Shown piece by piece: positions 55,079 through 63,095 of a stretch of 64,000 bases of DNA (position 1 is its first letter; every line of letters starts with the position of its first letter). The stretch comes from Lachnospiraceae bacterium (lineage in GTDB: Bacteria; Bacillota; Clostridia; Lachnospirales; Lachnospiraceae). Position numbers and translations under genes: made by a program. A model generated the notes under the pieces. That model had not been told where the DNA came from, did not search any database, and saw nothing but the letters and a program-made list of their open reading frames with translations. The stretch spans positions 18,973 to 82,972 of the forward strand of contig CAJTDN010000018.1 of the NCBI GenBank assembly GCA_910574865.1, read 5' to 3'.

Positions 55079-56134
55079 TCACTCGAACGTCACGGCCACT
55101 TTCCCGCAAGTCCCCTCGGCCATCAGCGCGTAAGCCTCGCCCGCCTTCTCCAACGGGAATTCATGCGTGATCAAATCCTCCGGATGAATGTTCCAGCGCA
55201 CCAGGCGTTCCACCAGTTCTTCCATTTTCCAGAGCGACGTTACCCAGGAACCGTAAATTGTCTTTTGTCCGTGGATGATGTCCGGGCTCGGGTTGAACGT
55301 GCAGGTGCCGCCCTCGCCGACGAAAGCAATCTTGCCCCACTCCCTGGTGGCGCGAATGGCAAGCTGGCGGCCCGCGTCATTGGCGCTCGCGTCAATCGCC
55401 CGCTCCACGCCATGTCCACCGGTCACGTCCAAAATCTGCTGCAGCGTGTCCTCGCCCGGCGTGAACACATAATCAGCCAAGCCCAGCTTTTTCGCAAGCT
55501 CAATTCGATACGGATTCATCTCCACGCCAATCAACAGATTCGCGCCCATTTTCTTGCAAAGCATCAAGGCCGCCAGGCCGACCGGCCCCAGGCCCGTCAC
55601 GAGCACCGCGTCATTCCCGCAAACGCTGATTTTCTCAATCGCCTCGTACACCGTGCCGAACCCGCAGGCCACCTGCGCGCCGTCCTTGTACGTCAATTCG
55701 TCCGGCAACGCGATCAAGTCCTTCTCGTCTGCCAATATGTAAGGCGCCATGCCGCCGTTCCGCTGCCATCCGTATGCCTGCCTGTGCGGGCTCGTACAAG
55801 AAATGTAATAACCCCTCCGGCAGTCGTTGCACACGCCGCATCCGGAAATGTGGTAGACGATGACGCGGTCGCCTTTCTTAAACCGTTTCAATCCTTCTCC
55901 CTCTTCCGCGATAATGCCACATGGCTCGTGTCCGGCAATCATGCCCGGGATGTAGCCCTCCGGCCCTTTCCCCACATGCTCCCGGTAAATGCAGCGGATG
56001 TCGCTCCCACAAATCGTGGTCGCCTTGGTCTGAATGAGCACTTGTCCGTGCCCCGGCTTCGGGACGTCAAACTCCTTCAACTCCACCGTGCTGTTCCCCG
56101 GCAGGATCGCGCCCGTCATTTTTCTTCCTTCCAT
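55079..56134 (-). CDS. Zinc-dependent alcohol dehydrogenase
   Basis: A 351-residue medium-chain dehydrogenase. Catalytic zinc ligands fit CGSD (Cys) and GHEP (His, Glu); the structural zinc site is CGVCNDCRRGYYISC. NAD motif GLGPVGLAALML follows. Resembles sorbitol/threonine dehydrogenase-like polyol enzymes. Start at 56134 follows AAAGGAG; the longer frame is rejected. First gene of a two-gene unit with an aldo-keto reductase, suggesting a redox step on a polyol or aldehyde. Confidence 0.93.
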   Translation of the reverse strand: MEGRKMTGAILPGNSTVELKEFDVPKPGHGQVLIQTKATTICGSDIRCIYREHVGKGPEGYIPGMIAGHEPCGIIAEEGEGLKRFKKGDRVIVYHISGCGVCNDCRRGYYISCTSPHRQAYGWQRNGGMAPYILADEKDLIALPDELTYKDGAQVACGFGTVYEAIEKISVCGNDAVLVTGLGPVGLAALMLCKKMGANLLIGVEMNPYRIELAKKLGLADYVFTPGEDTLQQILDVTGGHGVERAIDASANDAGRQLAIRATREWGKIAFVGEGGTCTFNPSPDIIHGQKTIYGSWVTSLWKMEELVERLVRWNIHPEDLITHEFPLEKAGEAYALMAEGTCGKVAVTFE

Positions 56135-56435
56135 AATGAAACTCCTTTCTCTGGCACACGCGCTTCGCTGTGCCAACACCATATTTTATGAAATCATTAT
56201 AGTAAATTCGCCATTCAAATGTTATAGAAAGGAATGACAAGATTGACCTTTTCATGTCGTGTTAGCGTAGGTTTGATGTCGCGTTATTATAACAATCATA
56301 AAACAATACTATCAACACATTCTGAGACTTCTTCACAGCTTTTCCAGAAAAACTACCCGCCCCACTCCTGATATTGACAATAATGCCTTTCAGTCAGATT
56401 CATATGATATGAATTTCAGAAAATAGCCTCTCCGC

Positions 56436-56462
56436 AAAAAGCCCTGAAACCGGGGCTTTTTT
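56436..56462. terminator. Rho-independent terminator
   Basis: AAAAAGCCC and GGGGCTTTTTT flank TGAAACC, with a T-run. It would stop host transcription just before motif P copy 1. Confidence 0.75.
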
Positions 56463-56463
56463 C

Positions 56464-56498
56464 GACATGTGGCCCGTTTTTCTCATTATGTATAGAGA
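56464..56498 (+). promoter_or_regulatory. Motif P copy 1, candidate phage promoter
   Basis: GACAT-n4-CCCGTTTTTCT-n2-TTATGTATAGAGA. The same blocks recur at 60492-60525 with one-base different spacing. Not a -35/-10 pair. Located 328 bases before the polymerase gene. Confidence 0.5.
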
Positions 56499-56682
56499 CT
56501 ACTATACGCAAAAATCCATCACGAGGAGGTAACACGCAAATACAAAAACGCAGCTAGTTTAACCTGTTGTCACCCGAATCCATCCCGGTTCCCGGCATAA
56601 GGAACTTCCTTGCTCCAAAACCGAGGGACATCGCCACTTCTTTTTAAAAGAGGACATCGTCTGTCAGTCTCTCTCGCCCGAG

Positions 56683-56732
56683 GTCGTAAACTGTCGAAAA
56701 CGGTCGGAAACGGTCGAAAATTGTCGGACGTT
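56683..56732 (+). repeat. Five 10-bp direct repeats, helically phased
   Basis: GTCGTAAACT, GTCGAAAACG, GTCGGAAACG, GTCGAAAATT and GTCGGACGTT follow each other without gaps. Each starts GTCG. The 10-bp spacing places every unit on the same face of DNA. Lies 94 bases before the polymerase gene. Confidence 0.8.
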
Positions 56733-56825
56733 AAAAGCAGAAAAGCTTGGTAAATTAGATAGAGGGAACGTAGAGGTAGAAACAACAAGGCCAATACAGT
56801 TGGAAAAAATCTAAGGAGGAACGTT

Positions 56826-59558
56826 ATGCACAACACGAATATACAACGATACGTCATCAAAATCCGTACTTCCCGGCTGCGCCGGGCCGGTTGGAGCCTG
56901 AATCTGGCCATCGGCCAGGCACGGAAAAACAAGGAGCTTGTCGCTTTAAGCGACAGCCAGCTCATGCGTTTTCTTGACGAACTGGACGACGGGCTTGATC
57001 CGGCCGCCCGCTCCAAAAAAATTGCCGAGATACAAACACGGCTTAAGAAACTAAAGCGACGAAGCGACATGCGCCGTTCCAAACCACTCATAAGAGACTC
57101 TTATGACGAACTGGATTCTTTGCAATTCCAGCGGGATTACGTCTGCGTGGTCATAGACAACAACAAGGATTACGAAAAAATATACGCGGACGGGTTTCGC
57201 ATCAACGGCATCCTCTACCGGCGGCTTCTTGGCACGACCGGCGGCGTGAAAAAAAGCACCATCGTGTTCGTGAACGCGGCGCTGCTGCCGGAGTTAAAAC
57301 GCCGTATTGACAACGGGAGGAACCCGCACATGCCGTTCACGCCCGCCAAGCTGGAAGCGTACCTGTCGCTCGTCTGCAGCTCTTCCACGCCTGTCTCATG
57401 GCCGAAGGGCCTCCTCGTCGTCAAGGACTGTATCACCCATTTCCAATCGGACGTGATCGAACTCGATGACGACGGACGGGAACAGCCGCGCATGAAATAT
57501 ATAAAGGACAAGGAAATCGAGCTGGTTGACAGCGACGGGTACGGGCTCGCGATGCCGCAACTGATGCGGCGTTGGGGCAGGGAAATCGGAAAAGACCACC
57601 TCCTTCCCGGCTGCGTCATCCGCAACGCCTTCTGCAAGGGCTGCGTCTTCCCAGTCGATTTCCAGCAATTCGCCCGCGAACACCATGTCACGTCCGTACC
57701 GGACGCATGGGGCATCATGCGGCCGCTTGACGGGGTCGAGCTTGTACTGACCACGTCCATGCTGAAACTGTGGGACTCCTATGATTCCATGGAGGATTAT
57801 GTAAAAAACAGCCGGGAAAACCATTACACCTTCGCCATCACGAAAGCTTCCGAGGAACGCCTGGAAAACATGCATACGGCAAATTACCAGTTCCTGCAAA
57901 GCTATGACTTTGCCGACGAACAGATAGACGATCTGGTCGCGCCGACGGTGGCGGAAATCAAGGACGTCCTGCATGACGATTACCGAAAGGCCATCCTTTA
58001 CGCGAAAGGGACAAACCTGGCCGAAAACAGCATGCCATATATGGACGCCTCGCCTGTCACCGCCCTGATGATTGAACCGGACATGATAAACGACCCCTGC
58101 GTAAGGAAGTACTTGCAAAACATGGTGAAGTACCGGATTGACGACGCGAAAATCGGCATTTTGAACATTCCCGGCAACTATTCGTTCGCTTCGGGCGACC
58201 CATACTCGCTCTGCCAGTCCATGTGCGGCCTTCCCGTGACCGGGCTGCTGAAAGCGGGACAAATCTACTCGAAACACTGGATAGACAAAGGCGTGGACAA
58301 AATCGCCTGCTTCCGCGCCCCCATGACTTCCCACAACAACATCCGGCTTCTGGACGTGGTGCATACGGACGAGATGGACAGTTTTTACCGGTACATGACG
58401 ACACCCACCGTCTTCAACAGCTGGGACACCTGCGCGGACGCGTTGAACGGGCTCGACAAGGACGGCGACACCGTCTTCACCACATCGCTCCCCCTGATAA
58501 TCGACCAGACGAGGGAACTTCCCGCCATCATCTGCGTACAGCGCAAGGCGCCGAAATGTGTCCCCACCGAGGACGACCTCATGCGCGCGAACATCCAGAG
58601 CTTCGGCGACGCCATCGGAAAAATCACGAACAACATCACTTCCATGTTTGAAGTGCTGGCCAGGTATGAAAAAGGCAGCATGGAATACCGCATCCTGGAT
58701 TACCGTATTAAGTGCGGGCAGCTTTACCAGCAGAACCAGATTGACAAGGCCAAGGGAATCGAGGCTGGCGGCATGCCCGTCGCATGGTACAAGAAAGGAG
58801 GCTCTTCAAAAACACAAGAGAACAAGTTGCTCAACCAGAGACTTGTCGCTGACAAAAAGCCCTATTTCATGCAATGCATTTATCCGTCGGAGAGACGCAA
58901 GTACCAGGATTACATAAAAAACACGAAAAATAACTGCTTGCTTCGTTTCCGGTGCACGCTTGCGGAATTGCAGGAAAAATCGGAAAAAACACCCGCGGAG
59001 GAGGAATTTTTATACTACTACGAGAAAAACCTGCCGTTGGGTAACGCCCCTTGCACGATAAACAAAATCTGCCGGAAAATCGAGGACATCTTCAAGGACC
59101 TGAAATTTTCGGAACCCGACGCGTTTGATTATTCCGTGTTGAAAAGTGACGCGACGTATTCCAAGTCCATGTATTACGACATCCAGAAAATATATAAACA
59201 ATACCAGCAGGAAACGGCAAGTTACGCCTTGTATGCCAAGACGGAACGTATTAAGACGGAGGAACAGCAAGAACAGACGTGCCTTTTTAAAGAGCATTTC
59301 AAGCGGCAGTGCCTGGAACGGTGCCCGGACGAAAACGTCCTCTGTAACATCGTTCTGGATTTGTGCTATACGAAGTCTGGCGCAAGCAAACAGTTCGCAT
59401 GGGACATTTGCGGCGACGTGTTCATCCGGAACCTGCTGGTGAAAAATGACCATACGATATCCTATCCCGTACCGGACGAACACGGGGAGGTCGAATACTG
59501 TGGCGCACGCTACCGCATGATTCGCATGAAAATCAAAGACAAAGACTTGATATTTTGA
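56826..59558 (+). CDS. YonO/QDE-1-like single-chain two-barrel RNA polymerase
   Basis: A 910-residue protein. DPBB-1: SDGYGLAMPQ (D237-G240) then CVIRNAFCKGCVFPVDF with K271, matching the DGxGxIS...QIRxxxxKG pattern of the RdRP/YonO superfamily. DPBB-2: LDKDGDTVFTTSLP with D544-K545-D546-G547-D548, the DxDGD metal-binding triad. Downstream IDKAKGIEAGGMP (639-651) matches the conserved K-containing stretch after the catalytic barrel, and YSKHWIDKGVDKIACFRAPM precedes it. Phage members such as SPbeta YonO are DNA-dependent RNA polymerases. N-terminal basic region (RTSRLRRAGWSL) and C-terminal helical part are lineage specific. ATG follows TAAGGAGG. No -10/-35 host promoter is obvious; phased repeats and motif P lie upstream. 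Confidence 0.87.
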   Translation: MHNTNIQRYVIKIRTSRLRRAGWSLNLAIGQARKNKELVALSDSQLMRFLDELDDGLDPAARSKKIAEIQTRLKKLKRRSDMRRSKPLIRDSYDELDSLQFQRDYVCVVIDNNKDYEKIYADGFRINGILYRRLLGTTGGVKKSTIVFVNAALLPELKRRIDNGRNPHMPFTPAKLEAYLSLVCSSSTPVSWPKGLLVVKDCITHFQSDVIELDDDGREQPRMKYIKDKEIELVDSDGYGLAMPQLMRRWGREIGKDHLLPGCVIRNAFCKGCVFPVDFQQFAREHHVTSVPDAWGIMRPLDGVELVLTTSMLKLWDSYDSMEDYVKNSRENHYTFAITKASEERLENMHTANYQFLQSYDFADEQIDDLVAPTVAEIKDVLHDDYRKAILYAKGTNLAENSMPYMDASPVTALMIEPDMINDPCVRKYLQNMVKYRIDDAKIGILNIPGNYSFASGDPYSLCQSMCGLPVTGLLKAGQIYSKHWIDKGVDKIACFRAPMTSHNNIRLLDVVHTDEMDSFYRYMTTPTVFNSWDTCADALNGLDKDGDTVFTTSLPLIIDQTRELPAIICVQRKAPKCVPTEDDLMRANIQSFGDAIGKITNNITSMFEVLARYEKGSMEYRILDYRIKCGQLYQQNQIDKAKGIEAGGMPVAWYKKGGSSKTQENKLLNQRLVADKKPYFMQCIYPSERRKYQDYIKNTKNNCLLRFRCTLAELQEKSEKTPAEEEFLYYYEKNLPLGNAPCTINKICRKIEDIFKDLKFSEPDAFDYSVLKSDATYSKSMYYDIQKIYKQYQQETASYALYAKTERIKTEEQQEQTCLFKEHFKRQCLERCPDENVLCNIVLDLCYTKSGASKQFAWDICGDVFIRNLLVKNDHTISYPVPDEHGEVEYCGARYRMIRMKIKDKDLIF

Positions 59559-59560
59559 TG

Positions 59561-59640
59561 TGTTTTAGAGTTGCGGGAGCACGTAATGCGGAGCAACTCG
59601 TGGGTATCATGGGGCAAAACTCATTTTGCCCCCGACATCA
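59561..59640 (+). repeat. Element B, partial copy in the phage region
   Basis: GTGTTTTAGAGTTGCGGGAG and the following ~60 bases match 15203-15290 with few changes. Two hairpins: GAGTTGC/GCAACTC and GGGGCAAAA/TTTTGCCCC, the second terminator-like. Sits between the polymerase gene and its neighbour. Confidence 0.75.
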
Positions 59641-59667
59641 TTTTGTTTAAAAACATAGGAGGAAATC

Positions 59668-60477
59668 ATGATTTACTTAAACGAAACAGTACAAGCGGAA
59701 CACATTTTGAAAACGGGCGAGCTCAATAAGAATATTATCCCCACGCTCTTCCTTTTGGGAAAGTATTACCGGCATCAAAAACATTTAGATCCCGGACAGA
59801 CCTATTACGAACTGGATGAATTCCTGCGGCAGAATTATGAAGGATATGTCCCGGCATCATGGGAGTCCACCCTCGAACGCATCGCCAAAAGTTCTGATAA
59901 ATACCTGCCGAGAAAGCTTGACCATGTCGGCATCACGCGGCACGAACTGGACAGGATTGCGGAAACAGAATCCCTGAAACACCAGAAGATACTGTTTTCC
60001 TTGTTATGTCATGCCAAGGCATATAACCTCACTTCGGATAAAAATGACGGATGGATCAACACGGAAATCCCGGAAATCTACCGTCTGGCAAACGTCACCG
60101 TCAAACACCGGGATGACAAGTATCTATACTTGAACGCCCTCCTGCGGAAAGGCTACATTTCTCATCCCAAACGCAGTGACAACACGAACCTCCGTGTCAA
60201 TTTTATAGACATGGAAGGAGAACCCGTCCTCAAGATAACGGAGCTTCGCGACCTCGGCTATCAATATTTACAGTTTCTGGGGAAGGAAAATTTCATACGC
60301 TGCGCAAAATGTGGCCGTCTTGTCAAAAAGACGGGAAACAGAAAGCTTTACTGTAAGAACTGCGCGAAAGCCGTAAAAGCCCTGCAAGACCGCGGTTACT
60401 ACCTGGCCAACCGTAAAGCCGGCCAAAACACAGACCCAAAAACACAGAAAACAGAAAAACCTCTGAAACCCGTGTAA
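59668..60477 (+). CDS. Phage protein with winged-helix-like region and C-terminal zinc ribbon
   Basis: A 269-residue protein of unknown family. Residues ~105-185 look like a winged helix (KHQKILFSLLCHAKAYNLTS, IPEIYRLANVTVKHRDDKYL, ALLRKGYIS). A zinc ribbon CAKCGRLVKKTGNRKLYCKN then CAKA lies at ~213-238. The tail is Lys/Thr rich. AGGAGG precedes the ATG. Directly downstream of the RNA polymerase gene; a DNA-binding or transcription-factor role is plausible but not shown. Confidence 0.6.
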   Translation: MIYLNETVQAEHILKTGELNKNIIPTLFLLGKYYRHQKHLDPGQTYYELDEFLRQNYEGYVPASWESTLERIAKSSDKYLPRKLDHVGITRHELDRIAETESLKHQKILFSLLCHAKAYNLTSDKNDGWINTEIPEIYRLANVTVKHRDDKYLYLNALLRKGYISHPKRSDNTNLRVNFIDMEGEPVLKITELRDLGYQYLQFLGKENFIRCAKCGRLVKKTGNRKLYCKNCAKAVKALQDRGYYLANRKAGQNTDPKTQKTEKPLKPV

Positions 60478-60525
60478 TACAAGGCTTTCAGGACATCCCG
60501 CCCGTTTTTCTTTTATGTATAGAGA
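60461..60525 (+). promoter_or_regulatory. Hairpin plus motif P copy 2, candidate phage promoter
   Basis: CTGAAA (60463) and TTTCAG (60486) form a hairpin over the 3-prime end of the preceding gene. Then GACAT-n4-CCCGTTTTTCT-n1-TTATGTATAGAGA at 60492-60525. It is 199 bases before the first tail-tube-like gene. Confidence 0.5.
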
Positions 60526-60723
60526 TAGTAACTGTCGGGTCACTCTGTTCAGCCTTGGCTGAACTGTAACATTGCCCAGCGGCTACTAGGGATATACAGC
60601 GGCGCGGTGCCGTGGCATAAGTTTCAAACATGCGGCGAGGTCGGCGGACAGCCGACCCGTCGAAAACTTTTCAACCAGGCGGGCAAAAACGTCCCGCAGA
60701 AAAAACTCAAGGAGGACAAAACC

Positions 60724-61455
60724 ATGTCAAATCAAAATCTTACCAACAGGGAGGTCTGCGACCTCATTTTCGTGGATTATTCCACGAGGAAGCCGTTTTT
60801 AAACCTGGACTTCGCCAACGTGACCACGACGGAACTCACCGGCGAGTCCGTGTTCGCCTACGGCGGCAAGGGGCATCCGAAGCGGGTGCAGTTCGCCGGG
60901 GAACGCGGCGGCACCCTCACGATTGAAACGCAGATCCAGACCGTCAAGCTGTGGCAGCTCATCACCGGCGGCGAGACGAGCAAGTCCGCCAAGTTCGTGA
61001 CCAGGGTCGAGACAAACGTGGACGAGGCGGGAACCGCCATCACGCTGGCCGATATGCCGGTGGCGGGAAGCGTCGCCGTCTACGCGTATGACGATGACTG
61101 CGGGACGGAACTGGCCTGCACCGTGGCCGACAAGGCCGTGACACTCGCCACCGCCCTCGCCGGCGGCGCGAAGGTCGTCGTCTACTACATGAAGGAAGTC
61201 AGGGAAGGCGTGCAGAGAATCAACATCAAGTCCACGAGTTTCCCGAAGAACTTCATCGTGTACGGCGACACGGTCATGAAGACCGAGGACGACGAAATCC
61301 TTCCGTACAAGCTAACCGCCTACAAGGTGGCACCGCAGGGCAACCTGTCACTCTCCTTCTCCAACACGGGAGACCCGGGCAGCGTCACGATCACGTGCGA
61401 TTTGCTGTGTGACAGCGACGACAACATCCTCGACCTGGTCTTAATCGAGGAGTAA
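60724..61455 (+). CDS. Phage tail-tube-like structural protein, copy 1
   Basis: A 243-residue protein (LTNREVCDLIFVDYSTRKPF, GGKGHPKRVQFAGERGGTLT, LLCDSDDNILDLVLIEE). Beta-rich with a central ~60-residue Ig-like segment (TAITLADMPVAGSVAVYAYD). Composition and gene order (two copies followed by small tail-type genes) fit a major tail tube protein. AAGGAGG precedes the ATG; the longer open frame upstream is not used. A second copy with ~90 percent identity is at 61692-62423. Confidence 0.6.
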   Translation: MSNQNLTNREVCDLIFVDYSTRKPFLNLDFANVTTTELTGESVFAYGGKGHPKRVQFAGERGGTLTIETQIQTVKLWQLITGGETSKSAKFVTRVETNVDEAGTAITLADMPVAGSVAVYAYDDDCGTELACTVADKAVTLATALAGGAKVVVYYMKEVREGVQRINIKSTSFPKNFIVYGDTVMKTEDDEILPYKLTAYKVAPQGNLSLSFSNTGDPGSVTITCDLLCDSDDNILDLVLIEE

Positions 61456-61691
61456 ACGCATGATATACCGGGCAACAGATTTATCTACCGCCCGGCATAA
61501 TGTGATGCGCACGGTCGCATGAGGAATCATGCCGCTTTGCGGCTACGACCGGCGCGATACTGACCACGTGACAAAACCGTCACGGCACCGCAACCAGCAT
61601 TACAAAAAGCAACCAAGAATCGAGGCCGGGGCAAAACAACTTTGCCCCCGGCTTCTGAACCAAACAAAAACTTAAATCGGAGGATAAAACC
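61456..61691 (+). other. Structured spacer after tail-tube copy 1
   Basis: ACCGGGC and GCCCGGCAT (61468-61501) form a stem around CAGATTTATCT. A second hairpin GCCGGGG/CCCCCGGC (61627-61653) is terminator-like. No gene. Confidence 0.5.
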
Positions 61692-62423
61692 ATGTCAAAC
61701 AAAAATTTAACCAACCGTGAGGTCTGTGACCTTATTTTCGTGGATTATGCCACAAGGAAACCGTTTTTAAACCTGGATTTCGCCAACGTGACCACAACCG
61801 AGCTCACCGGCGAGTCCGTGTTCGCCTACGGCGGCAAAGGACACCCGAAGCGGGTGCAGTTCGCCGGAGAGCGCGGTGGCACGATGACCATCGAGACGCA
61901 GATCCAGACGGCCAGGCTGTGGCAGCTCATCACCGGCGGCGAAGTCAGCAAGTCCGCCAGGTTCGTGACCAGGGTCGAGACAACCGTGGACGAAAACGGG
62001 ACTTCCGTCACGCTGGCTGACGCGCCGGTGGCCGGAAGCGTCGTAGTCTATACGTACGATGACGACTGCGGGGAAGAGCTTGCCTGCACCGTGGCCGACA
62101 AGGTCGTGACGCTCGCCACCGCCCTCACCGGCGGCGCGAAGGTCGTCGTCTACTACATGAAGGAAGTCACGGAAGGCGTGCAGAGGATCAACATCAAGTC
62201 CACGAGCATCCCGAAGAACTTCATCGTGTACGGCGACACCGTCATGAAGACCGAGGACGACGAGGTGCTCCCGTACAAGCTGACCGCCTACAAGGTGGCC
62301 CCGCAGGGCAACCTGTCACTCTCCTTCTCCAACACGGGAGACCCGGGCAGCGTCACGATCACGTGCGACCTGCTGTGCGACAGCGACGACAACATCCTTG
62401 ATTTGGTGTTAATCGAGGAATAA
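61692..62423 (+). CDS. Phage tail-tube-like structural protein, copy 2
   Basis: A 243-residue paralogue of the previous gene. Identical over most of the N- and C-terminal thirds; about 20 substitutions lie mostly in residues 75-175 (for example ENGTSVTLADAPVAGSVVVY against EAGTAITLADMPVAGSVAVY). CGGAGGATAAAACC precedes the ATG. The two copies may form a mixed tube or serve as alternative versions. Confidence 0.6.
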   Translation: MSNKNLTNREVCDLIFVDYATRKPFLNLDFANVTTTELTGESVFAYGGKGHPKRVQFAGERGGTMTIETQIQTARLWQLITGGEVSKSARFVTRVETTVDENGTSVTLADAPVAGSVVVYTYDDDCGEELACTVADKVVTLATALTGGAKVVVYYMKEVTEGVQRINIKSTSIPKNFIVYGDTVMKTEDDEVLPYKLTAYKVAPQGNLSLSFSNTGDPGSVTITCDLLCDSDDNILDLVLIEE

Positions 62424-62607
62424 ATGTATCATGTCATGCCGGACGGCAGATTCATCTGACGCGTGGCATGACAACTCGCGGGCTGTCTGACCGCGGGAAG
62501 GACCTGATTCACCGCAGGCAAGACACCAATCACATCCGGAGGCCGGGGCGGACATGTCCCCGGCTTCCGTCAGTAAAACGAATCCAGAAAAAAAGGAGGC
62601 GGTTCAT
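62424..62607 (+). other. Structured spacer after tail-tube copy 2
   Basis: GTCATGCC and GGCATGAC form a stem around GGCAGATTCATCTGACG, echoing the CAGATTTATCT loop after copy 1 but with a different stem. GCCGGGG/CCCCGGC (62543-62565) is terminator-like. Confidence 0.5.
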
Positions 62608-63090
62608 TTGGAAACCAGCATTTTAAAAGACATGGGGGTTTATAAAGACAACCTGATAGCGGCATTCCAGGCTTCCGGGGATATCTGCGAGCTGCTGTTT
62701 GACAAACAGCCCTATACCGCGAACGACGTGCATGACCTGCCGTATTCACGGATATTCCCGTACCCTCACGCCGACGGCACCCAGACGGACGCGGCGTCAT
62801 ACATCTGCGTCGAGGTGGACATGCCCAAAATCCCCACCAGCACCATCAAGGAGATGAAAGTCTGTATCTGGGCATGTTGCCAGAGAGAACACATGAGATA
62901 CTCGAAAGACGGGTACGCCGGAACGAGGGTGGACATCCTGGCGGACATGATAGAACGCCGGCTGAGGGAATCCGACGGGTTCGGCATCGGGAAACTCCAG
63001 CTGGCGTCCGTGGAGCATTTCTTCCCCAATGACAAATGCTACGGAAAGCTGATGACGTACACGGTGCCGGCGTTCAAAACAAGGGGGTGA
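62608..63090 (+). CDS. Phage protein, possible tail completion/terminator
   Basis: A 160-residue protein starting at TTG 62608 after AAAGGAGGC (LETSILKDMGVYKDNLIAAF). Mixed alpha/beta with an acidic C-terminal half (RLRESDGFGIGKLQLASVEH). Position right after the tail-tube genes suggests a tail terminator or connector, but no motif proves it. Confidence 0.5.
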   Translation: METSILKDMGVYKDNLIAAFQASGDICELLFDKQPYTANDVHDLPYSRIFPYPHADGTQTDAASYICVEVDMPKIPTSTIKEMKVCIWACCQREHMRYSKDGYAGTRVDILADMIERRLRESDGFGIGKLQLASVEHFFPNDKCYGKLMTYTVPAFKTRG

Positions 63091-63095
63091 TACCT

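Larger units (their letters stand above)
56185..56825. other. Non-coding border between chromosome and phage-type genes
   Basis: About 640 bases without a supported gene. It contains a terminator (56436-56462), the conserved block called motif P (56464-56498), a GAGGAGG-type site at ~56523 with no open frame after it, and a phased repeat (56683-56732). TAAGGAGG just before 56826 is the polymerase gene ribosome site. No attachment site could be identified. Confidence 0.6.

Noticed and set aside
55163..56191. 342-residue open frame on the plus strand
   Set aside because: Antisense to the zinc alcohol dehydrogenase, which has full catalytic motifs.
57396..58364. 322-residue open frame on the minus strand
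   Set aside because: Antisense to the phage RNA polymerase gene.
59565..59580. GTTTTAGAG resembling a type II CRISPR repeat start
   Set aside because: No repeat-spacer array, no cas genes; the sequence is part of element B, which also occurs at 15203 as a single hairpin module.
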